DNA of 64,000 bases from Sarcomyxa edulis (taxonomy: Eukaryota; Basidiomycota; Agaricomycetes; Agaricales; Mycenaceae), in assembly GCA_009761415.1 (NCBI GenBank), contig QUOL01000017.1, forward strand, positions 1 to 64,000. Direction: 5' to 3'. The position numbers were made by a program, and so were the translations under genes. The notes beneath the pieces are model-generated. The model ran no database searches and had not been told where the DNA came from. It worked only from the letters and a program-made list of their open reading frames with translations. Shown piece after piece: positions 10,788 through 18,896 of this stretch (position 1 is the stretch's first letter; each line of letters starts with the position of its first letter).

Positions 10788-11600
10788 TTAAACCGCGGAC
10801 CGGCGGTGAGCGTTCCACTCACGAGCTGTCTCTATGTCTGTCTCCCGATTCAGAGATGGCCTGTCAACTGCCTCTTCCCCTTCGCGAATCTCTTCGCCCA
10901 TTTCTGTATCGCTGTCAGTGGCGACGGTTCCCTCTTCTTCCCGTCGGCCCGGGAAAGGTAGAGTGCGACGCGCGACCTGCAGATTGGTGTGTAGAATTTC
11001 GCCAGTAAGGCTAATGCGATCGCCGTATAGTCTTGGTTGAAACTCCTCGATGGCCGCACATAACATGTTCGATGGATCGGCCTCCATGTAGTCCAAGTTT
11101 ACTCCCGACCGAGATCGACGCGCATACAGCTCTAGGAACTGCAGATCACTGTATATCCTACTAGCCTCTTCCACTAGGGTATCGTGTGTGAAACCAATGA
11201 CATACACAAATCGGCGAGTCAGGACGACGAGCGCTGTTGCTTCTGTGGGGATCGGCTCCTTGTTATCGCGATACCGATTTTCAATGGTCCAACGCAGGCG
11301 GAGGATAAATGACTACAGTGCAGGGTTAGCTTCGGGTCCTGGTGTTCGACCGACTGTGCTCACTAGGTGATCGCATATAATCCGAACGTGCTTACGAATA
11401 ACTTCTACCCCACGCGGCGTAAATTCTTCATGAAGTTCGTTGCCGATCCTGTCCTGGAACAGTGTACAGAAGACGATGTTGACCATGGACCGGAGATTAA
11501 CGCGTAGATACCGACGGAAAGTATTTTTCGATATTTCGGGGTCGATACCCTCCAGGTCGAGTGAGAGGTCAGCAAAAAGCTCTATAGCGACGGAATCCAT
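10788..11600 (-). CDS. Tandem family member 1 (unknown), first gene of the array
   Basis: Exons 11600-11364 and 11312-10788 (51-nt intron, gtgagc...ctgtag) join in phase 0 to about 253 residues. Exon 1 starts MDSVAIELFADLS and has the core RRYLRVNLRSMVNIVFCTLF. Exon 2 has EPIPTEATALVVLTRRFVYV then IGFTHDTL, matching IPAEATIMLERALIVIDRVGF in member 2. The remainder is a longer helical region ending in an acidic Glu/Asp-rich tail (SDTEMGEEIREGEEAVD). If the array was made by tandem duplication, this copy and member 6 are the most extended at the C-terminus. I do not recognise a family. Confidence 0.6.
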
Positions 11601-12361
11601 GATGAGCGGCGTCTACTTCGTGATCGGCCTGCCGCTTTTATGCGTACCACAGGACCCTCGGGACCCCGGCGATTGCCCTCTGGTCCTCTGCCTACGGGTT
11701 CCCTGATCTGGTTGATCGACCGAGGACGGTCGATGTTCAAAAGTTAGGATGGAGTGTGAGGATGTGAACATCCCTAGCCTGCGACATCCTAGTTCCTATC
11801 CATTTCATGAGTACGAAGACATTAACCCCATGCCGATCTAGGTTTCTCCCCGAAAGACCATCCCTCACCTACCCGCTCAGTACTGCGTTCACGCTTTGAC
11901 GACTTTCCTCAGCCATTACCCCTGTATTCCCACAGATGAAGAGTTCAACCAGTCACCAGAAAAATTAACGACAGTCTAGAAGAAATCACGACTGAAGTTT
12001 CCAATAGACGACTCCACGACTCCTAAAAAGATCCCGTCCGTCATACAGTTACCCATGAACTCCCTGCCAAAACGCATTTTCCTCTGGAAATACCGATCGC
12101 CCAATCCACACACACGCTCCTATCACTCCTTGTACCTTGCGCCCACACGTACCTGGTGGCCTAGCCTATCACTCCTGATACACAATTGACGAACTTCCCT
12201 ATCTATCAGCCGATCGGTCGCCGAAAGGATCCGAGACCTGGCTATCGCTGCCGACAATGTAAGACCAAGCCCTATCCTACGAATTCGAATTGGAACGTTG
12301 CCGATCGACTTAGTAGGAGGCCAAACGCGATCGCTTTCTGTAGAAGGTTCGGTTACAAAGT
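11601..12361. other. Upstream region of the six-gene array, no gene recognised
   Basis: It is relatively poor in CGATCG from 11030 to 12090 and has no convincing ORF. It should contain the promoter of member 1, since the nearest gene on the other side is the copia element at 13.7 kb. Short pyrimidine-rich stretches occur near 11850 and 11930, but no specific site can be called. Confidence 0.4.
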
Positions 12362-12560
12362 CGGCCGACACTTATCTTGGTCTAAGGATTCGAACGCGCA
12401 ACCGACCGATAATATGCACCAACCGATCGGCCGACACTTATCTTGGTCTAAGGATTCGAACGCGCATCCGACCGATAATATGCACCATCCGATCGGCCGA
12501 CACTTATCTTGGTATAAGGACTCGAACGTGCGACTGACCGATCCTATGCACTGACCGATC
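12362..12560. repeat. 66-bp minisatellite, three full units
   Basis: Units start at 12362, 12428 and 12494, each opening cggccgacacttatcttggt. Spacing is exactly 66 bp, and a fourth unit start at 12560 diverges after about 10 bases. Units one and two differ at only a few positions; unit three is more diverged. Because 66 is a multiple of three, the plus strand stays open through the units, but I regard this as a by-product. Each unit has a CGATCGG block at its edge, the motif that is enriched over the whole left end of the window. Confidence 0.85.
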
Positions 12561-13060
12561 GGCCGACCTAGTCATCCAGCGATTTCAAGTTACGGATCTT
12601 ATCCGTGCAGATGACACGCATGTGTAATGCCATTCGACGCGACATGCTGTCCCAGGAGTAGCCGATCGTCGTTTCCATCCAATGATTCGAACCCGCGACT
12701 GACCGATCCTATGTGCTGACCGATCGGCCGACCTAGTCACTCGGCAATTTCAAGTTACGGAACTTATCCATGCAGATGATACCATGACCGATTGGCCGAT
12801 CCAATTAAACAGCCGACTAGTTTATCCCGGCTTAAGATTTCGAGCGCGCGACTGACCAATCCTTTGCACTGGCCGATCGGTTGACCCATTCACCAAGCGA
12901 TTCTAAATTATGGATCTATCAAGACAAAATGAAGCATATGTGTAACACTATTCAACGCGACATGCTGTTCCAGGAACGGCCGATTGTCGTCTCTACCCAA
13001 GGATTATGGCTCGTAGCCGACCGATTCCAAGAATTGGCCGATCGACCGATCCAGTAAAGC
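12561..13060. repeat. Older direct repeats related to the minisatellite flank
   Basis: About 100 bp at 12567-12670 recurs in decayed form at 12884-12990; the shared block 'acgcgacatgctgt' followed by ccagga can be seen in both. A third partial copy occupies 12724-12790 ('ttcaagttacgga'). Differences between copies are mainly transitions. Short versions of the minisatellite edge (accgatcggccgacctagtc) precede each copy. I see no coding potential and no terminal inverted repeats. Confidence 0.6.
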
Positions 13061-13730
13061 GGCCGATTCGGTAGGAAATTCGCCAAAGACCGACATAGCG
13101 ACAATAAGGGGTTGCCCTTTGACACAACCGATCGGAAACGAAAAGTCTGCATTCGAAATACGCTCTACCAATTTTAACGGACATCCCCCCGGTGGAACCA
13201 ATATCCGGTTCATGCTGCGTGCATCGTTCTTTATCGGAAATAGGCCTCGAGGGGTGGAAAGGCGAACCCCTAATCGCAAGAGGCGAGGAATACTTATACC
13301 GGACTTGTAAAATACATTACGGGAGCTACGGGTAGACCCCCCCCCATCTCTGTACGAACGAAATAATCAACAAACCCACTCTATACAAGGAGAAGTAGCT
13401 CACTTCTCACCTTCTAACGAATTGCTTCGACCGATCGCCTTTCTGAAATCTCCCAAATCCGAACAACTATTGCTGCGACCGTAAACCGATCGGCTAAGTC
13501 GTTCACTCCCAGTTCCTTTACCTCTAAATTCGAGAGGGCTTCCTCTCGTCGCATTATAATTCTCACAGAGGTCATTTAGACCTCTCCATTATATTTACTT
13601 ATAAAAACCTCGAGCATTTAGGTATTACCGTCAAGTACAAATCCCCTCAAACAAACGTCACCTAAACCCTTAGTGGACGAACTACTGTTAGGTTGCAGAA
13701 ACTATTTCGCACCTAGCACCGCAGTCCTCA
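13061..13730. other. Junction between CGATCG-rich block and copia remnant, no gene
   Basis: The last CGATCG sites of the block lie at about 13124, 13429 and 13487. The 3' part of the copia element (reverse transcriptase, RNase H, 3' LTR) is missing here, so this stretch holds the truncation breakpoint. No LTR-like sequence matching 16668-16979 was found in it. Confidence 0.5.
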
Positions 13731-15200
13731 TCACAGCGTATCAGCTGCGGGCCTTTCGACGAGAGTCCAGACATTATGGTCAGCCATCCGTTTCATCTCA
13801 TCATCCATGGGTTCCTTCCAGAGGTCTGGTCGTGTCATTGCCTCAGTGTAAGTCTTCGGAATCCAATTATCTAACGGGTTGACAAGCATGGCGGCAGTAT
13901 TGTCTAGGATAGCCATATACGTCGCGATGTTGATCATCGAGGCGTCGGTAAGGTGAGCTAGGTTTGCTACAGCAGGGTGGGCGGCGAGACGTGAGGAACG
14001 GCGAACTTTGGGAATAGATGGAGTTTCAGGCACGGCGGGAGTGATCGGTACGGTAGAATGGAGTGGAAGTGTGTCGTGAGCAGGGGCTAGTCCGTGGGCG
14101 CGGTGATCAGCGTCCCCGAGTACAGGAACGGGGATAGGGAGAACGGGTACATCAAGTTTAGGCTTCATTTCGATTTCGGAAGGTTCGACTGGAGTAGGAG
14201 CGATCTGAGCTGGGTCAATAACAGGAAGATCAGAATTTAATTGAGCGAAATCGTAGTCCCCCTCAGTAGGAGCGTCCGAAATCGTACGGTGAGAATCTCC
14301 TTCTTCGAAGACAACGTCCCGGGATCTAATGATTTTGCCGGAGACGCGGTCCAACAACCGATATGATCCACGACCAAAATAGCCAATCATGACCGTTTTC
14401 ACCGATCTGTCATCCACTTTACTCCCACCATCTTCCTCAGGTATCTTGGCATACGCGACACACCCAAAAGCGCGAAGATGTCCGACGTCAGGTTTACTTC
14501 CATACCAAATCTCGTACGGCACCTTTCCAGGGTGACGCGCGGTTGGGAGGAAGTCCTTCAGGTAGATCGAAGTAGCCACGGCTTCTGCCCAGTATGTCGG
14601 AGGAAGCCTGGCATCATGCAACATTGCACGAGCACGTTCAAGGAAAGTCCGATTTCCTCGCTCGGCGACACCATTGGCCGAGGAGGAATACGCCGCGGTG
14701 CTTTCGTGAATAATGCCATGTTCGGTTTCATACGCCTCCCAGGAACCGTTGATGAATTCCCCCCCTTCGTCGGTACGTGCTCTTTTTAACTTCTTTCCGG
14801 TTTGACGTTCGGCCATCGCGTGGTAGTGCTTGAATGCTGTCAATGTAGTTTCCGCCTTTTTGTCTGCTAGAAAATACCCTTCTGCGTGACTGGATGCGCC
14901 GTCGATGATGACCATAAAATATTTCTTCCCCCCTGTGGAGAGAACTCTCGACGGCCCCCACAAGTCGATATGGACGCGCTCTAACACAACTGTTTCAGGT
15001 GTCACGTCAGCGTCAAATGGACGGCGGGGATGCTTTCCGAAAATGCAATCTTCGCATGCTCCCCTGCAGGTTGGACATTCCCCACCAATCACATCAAGCC
15101 CTTCCACGAGGTCCTTCGCAATTAAGGTTCGAACACCTGCTTCACCGGCGTGTCCCATACGCCGGTGCCACACACACGTACAGACGGGTTTCTTTTGTGA
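13731..15200 (-). pseudogene. Ty1/copia integrase region, truncated at the start of reverse transcriptase
   Basis: The 480-codon frame from 15173 begins with the GAG-pre-integrase motif WHRRMGHAG and a CPTCRGACEDC-x3-KHPRRPF zinc-binding stretch. The integrase core follows: VHIDLWGP, then RTDEGGEF, then the E in SANGVAERGNRTFLERAR. After it come the copia-type 'YEIWYGSKPDVGHLRAFGC' segment and a Pro-rich linker. The last residues (TYTEAMTRPDLWKEPMDDEM) are the usual lead-in to copia reverse transcriptase, but the frame stops a few residues later and no RT motifs follow. It is in the same frame as the gag frame, separated by one TGA. Some expressed copia elements use stop readthrough, but here the missing RT shows the copy is dead. 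Confidence 0.9.
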
Positions 15201-16529
15201 TCAAGCGGCCATTACTTGTGCCGGCGGTTGCAGATCTATTTCATACATCGTCCCCACACCCCGCCCCCACATAAATTTGGTCCCGTCTGCCTTTCGAAAA
15301 GTTGCTCCCCCTCCACCAAACGTGATCGTGCATCCTCGACGGTCGAGGTGTCCAATGGATATGAGGTTGTGGGAGAGGTCGGGCGTATGGAGGGCGTTTG
15401 AGAAGGTAATTGTGTCCCTTCTCCCATCTACAGTTATTGCCTTGGTAACGGTGCCAACTCCAAGTATTTTGAAGATTCCGCCGTTCTGAGCGGTGGATCC
15501 AGTCAGGGTGCTGGGAATATACGTGGTAAACGAGCTTCGTTCGACAAAGCAGTGCTCGCTAGCACCGCTGTCAGCGTAAGTGATGATTTGTCCAGTATTA
15601 GGTATGCCCGTCGTAGCCGAGAACGCGTGGAGTTGATCCGAATGGAAGGAATTTGTGGACGTGATAACATTCGCGGTCGGTCGAGATCCTCCACTGTTCC
15701 CACTTCCACCACCCTTCCCGTACCACTCTGGCCACTGTCCCTCCTTCCCTCCCCCTTCACGGAAACAATTTTCAGCCGTGTGTCCGCGACGCCCGCACTT
15801 TGGATTCGTGCAGGTTACGAGGGATCGCTGTTTCGCAACAGTTGCAAGAGCTTGGGTCGCAGAAGACGTCGTGACAGACCCACCATGACCGGGTCTGGTC
15901 TGTATCATTCGATATGTGGTGAGTCGCGCTATTACTTCGTTCGAGGTCTTGGAATCCCACAGAGCGCCAACGATAATGTCCCAGGAATGCGGCATGGACG
16001 ACAAGACAATCATGCGGAACTCGGCATCTTCAATATTGGCTCCCTGGTTATTCGCGGCGTCCCAGGCATTCCTGAGAGCCTGGAGGTGAATATCGAGGTC
16101 GCCGGTCTCCTGGAACTTGATAGACTGTAAGTGTTCCCGAGCTCGCAGAAGGTTGAGGTCGTTGACAATGCTATACCCATCCAGGACTGATTTCCAGGTC
16201 TCGGCGGCGGTACCGGTTCGTTTTATGCCCAAACCGGTCGCGTTTTTTACATTCATCGTGACCATCCCTTGCGCGTAGGCATCCCTCTGTTCCCATTCCT
16301 CTTCGGTTGGAAGTTTCGAGCCCCAGTAGGACGTAGAATGGTTCGGGGGTAGGATGGTGGGAGGATCTGTTGTTTTTCTTTTGGAAGGGGGTTCGATACT
16401 GCCGTCTAGATAGCCAAGGAGGCCACGGGCTTTGGCCGCCGACTCTATAGTTTCTCTCCATTCGCGGAAATTTGTACCATCGAACTTTTCCCCTGCGGGT
16501 AGCATGAACTGTGCGGGATTTGATGACAT
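15201..16529 (-). CDS. Ty1/copia gag-protease ORF
   Basis: This is a 442-residue frame. The Gag part (to about residue 230) has the copia UBN2-like pattern, including 'LDGTNFREWRE'-type start (FDGTNFREWRETIESA) and TWKSVLDGYS. A CCHC zinc knuckle follows (CTNPKCGRRGHTAENC, C-x4-C-x4-H-x4-C), then the aspartic protease site YADSGASEHC. The frame ends with TGA just after the segment QPPAQVMAA; the same frame continues into integrase. The start is the ATG at 16529, about 140 bp inside the LTR end. It is probably non-functional as part of a truncated element, though this portion itself is unbroken. Confidence 0.9.
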   Translation of the reverse strand: MSSNPAQFMLPAGEKFDGTNFREWRETIESAAKARGLLGYLDGSIEPPSKRKTTDPPTILPPNHSTSYWGSKLPTEEEWEQRDAYAQGMVTMNVKNATGLGIKRTGTAAETWKSVLDGYSIVNDLNLLRAREHLQSIKFQETGDLDIHLQALRNAWDAANNQGANIEDAEFRMIVLSSMPHSWDIIVGALWDSKTSNEVIARLTTYRMIQTRPGHGGSVTTSSATQALATVAKQRSLVTCTNPKCGRRGHTAENCFREGGGKEGQWPEWYGKGGGSGNSGGSRPTANVITSTNSFHSDQLHAFSATTGIPNTGQIITYADSGASEHCFVERSSFTTYIPSTLTGSTAQNGGIFKILGVGTVTKAITVDGRRDTITFSNALHTPDLSHNLISIGHLDRRGCTITFGGGGATFRKADGTKFMWGRGVGTMYEIDLQPPAQVMAA

Positions 16530-16649
16530 TGTGAATAGGAGTAATGAAAAATTTTTTCAAGGGTAAAATTGCTTGGATAGTAATATTCTTTTGAATATAA
16601 ATTGAGTCTAGTGCCGTGGAAGTGAGGTGTCTGTTTTTAATAGAAGATT

Positions 16650-16667
16650 GCAGCAGGGCCCATAACC
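16650..16667 (-). other. Candidate primer-binding site of the copia element
   Basis: Directly after the LTR end the minus strand reads ggttatgggccctgctgc. This position is where Ty1/copia elements carry the tRNA primer complement. I have not identified the tRNA that would match it, so the call rests on position. Confidence 0.35.
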
Positions 16668-16979
16668 TGTTAGATAACAGAGAACTCAGTCAATACGGCA
16701 GATGGTAAAAGACTTAGATTGTGTGTAGGTACCTGTTAGATAACAGAGAACTACAAGTATATAAGTAAGAGACCGTAGAAGTGAAAGTAATAGAGAAAAG
16801 GGCTTACCTCAGTCAATACGGCAGATGGTAAAAGACTGAGGTTCGCCCATGACAGAAAAGCGTAGGTAAGCATAAAAAAAGGATAAACGGCTAAAAAGCC
16901 GCAAGTAGAAAGTTGTCCGAATCGGGAACGCGACGACGCGTCGTAAGTCACGTGTTACGTTGGAGCCCCATCTTCAACA
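16668..16979 (-). repeat. Copia 5' LTR (probable)
   Basis: On the minus strand the stretch begins TGTTGAAGATGGGGCTCCAA and ends in TTATCTAACA, giving the TG...CA ends expected of an LTR and a position directly 5' of the gag start. It is about 312 bp. The end is slightly ambiguous because the terminal 18 bp recur 66 bp further inside (end at 16734). With no second LTR in the window the boundaries rest on motif and position only. Confidence 0.6.
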
Positions 16980-18896
16980 TGATCGGGAGGAAGATCTATT
17001 AGAAACTAGCAATAAGATGATGAACAGGTTACAGGGCTTACAAGGCACAATCTAGGTTATGGTGGGTAGATGCTAGACGATCGAATGTCCACCGCTTGAC
17101 AGCAGCACCGGGTTGAGGGCAAAGCCCCGCGAGTGTAACAGTGACAAACAACCGCTCACCTTTGAACACTTAAGCCAAACTTAAGCGCAACTTAGCGTCA
17201 ACTTAGCGTTCCTTCAGGTCAGGTATTTTGAGGTCCTTATCTTCCTCGAAAAAGAGGCTGTACTCCGGTCAAGCCGAGGTAAGCAGGAACATATGCGTCA
17301 AGTGTTGATAGATACCGTACATCCGAAAATATTGCTATGCCATTGAGCACCGATCGGCGATAAGTACATCCCTTCTTGAGCACAGCGAAATTCGTACTTT
17401 GATTGGTCGAGCAGGCCCGATGCGGTACTGGAAGGAGTCGAGGATGGACTGAGACTGAGAGGCGCAAAAATTGAAGACCAACCCCTCGACGAGGTCTTCC
17501 GAGCAGAACTAAGGAGAGTCGATTACGCAGCGGTGCCTGGGAACAACAACACTAGAGCTCGAGATCGTTTGCTGAGTAAGCGTTGTGTGTACGATATATA
17601 GTGGACATAATCACCTCCAATGTGATGAGTCTGGATGACAACATTGGTGGCTCCGTTTGGTTTGACTGTTCCTGGCAACTTTGCAAGTACCTTGGTCTTG
17701 AGCTGACGAATGACGGCCGGAGACGTGTCATCGAAGTTGGTCAGAGCTTCGTGGAATTGATTCCGTGGGGAGGAACTCCGAAATAATTGACGCGTAACCA
17801 AGTGGACTTCCAAACTTGGATGACCATCAAGACACTTTAGTATACAGAAGGACATCTCTATGTGATAGGACGACTTACAAACCAATGATATGACTAGTAG
17901 AGATCAATATGGAGTACCATCATGAGAGAGGGCAAAGTGTGAGGGGCCGGTTGAGACCGAATATGAGGAGGACCCCGAGTATGCACAAGACTCTTGGCCG
18001 GCCGCGGAAAATGTAAGCTCTGCAGTAGGGACAAACTTTAGGAAGAGAGTACTTGCCATGGCATCGTCAGTTACGTTCAAGTCTAACAAGAGTAGCTTCA
18101 AAGTGGATTACGAGCGTTATCCCAATGAAAGGAAATACTGATCTCAACCCAGGAAAATGAACAGCAAAGAACGCACAGTTACCCCGGATTTCATGATGAC
18201 TACACAGCTATTCCCCGAGATCAGGCCCACATTCTTCCTCCTACGAATTTCTATAAGTATACTGTCCAGAGCGGGGGCAAAGGCAGTGCAAGCAAGACCC
18301 ACTCCTCTCGGCGCGTTCTTCATGGAGGACCGCGGGGTGTAGATTGACATCCACCGCAACGCGATAGCTCAAGACTGGGTCCAGTCCATACCACATCTGG
18401 TGAGCAGATATCAAACTTGAGAAAGTGGATCAAATCAGATGGCGTTCATCATGAGAATTGATATCAGCTAGATAGTTCGGATGACACTGCGGCGTAGAAT
18501 CAGTGTATCAGCAAGTGAAGTGGGGTTGATTAGGAAGCAGTGAGTATACCTATCGACGAGCTTAAGCCTGATTATGCTCTACTGTTTCAAAATAAAGGTT
18601 GAGGTTCAAAGGAGATCTGAGTGAGTGGAAAGACAACCGGATCAGTTGACTTGAGGAGTGTCCGGGGGTCATGAGTGCGGCATGCCCAGCGCGCCTGAAG
18701 ATTGGCAGCTGTGCAATTCAGCGACGGTTTCGCCACCAACCCTCCCTCTTTGCTTTCCCGCTCATCGTCTCTCCTTTCTACATTATATTCATATTTCTAG
18801 TCCTAGCGTCCGGTGCTGGTTCTCGGTTTAATAGGACTATACCACCCGTAATCGTCCACAGACGGAAGGACACCCACCCTCGCGACTTCCCCGACC
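16980..18896. other. Gene-poor interval; weak minus-strand ORFs only
   Basis: Three minus-strand frames (17885-17523, 18101-17904, 18359-18144) sit in order and could be joined by plausible introns, but stop codons interrupt the joins I tried and I recognise no domain. They may be a decayed gene. The right end (about 18650-18896), pyrimidine-rich with an ACCATGG start context at the end, should be the promoter of the flippase gene. Confidence 0.35.

Noticed and set aside
12362..12560. Regularly spaced repeats resembling a CRISPR array
   Set aside because: Units are contiguous with no variable spacers and the DNA is eukaryotic.
12380..12700. tRNA-like T-arm strings (ggattcgaac) in the 66-bp repeats, suggesting a tRNA gene or tRNA-derived SINE
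   Set aside because: The flanking bases cannot form the 5-bp T stem and no A-box or cloverleaf could be found on either strand.
17523..18359. Possible minus-strand gene of unknown type
   Set aside because: The three frames could not be joined without stop codons and no motif was recognised.
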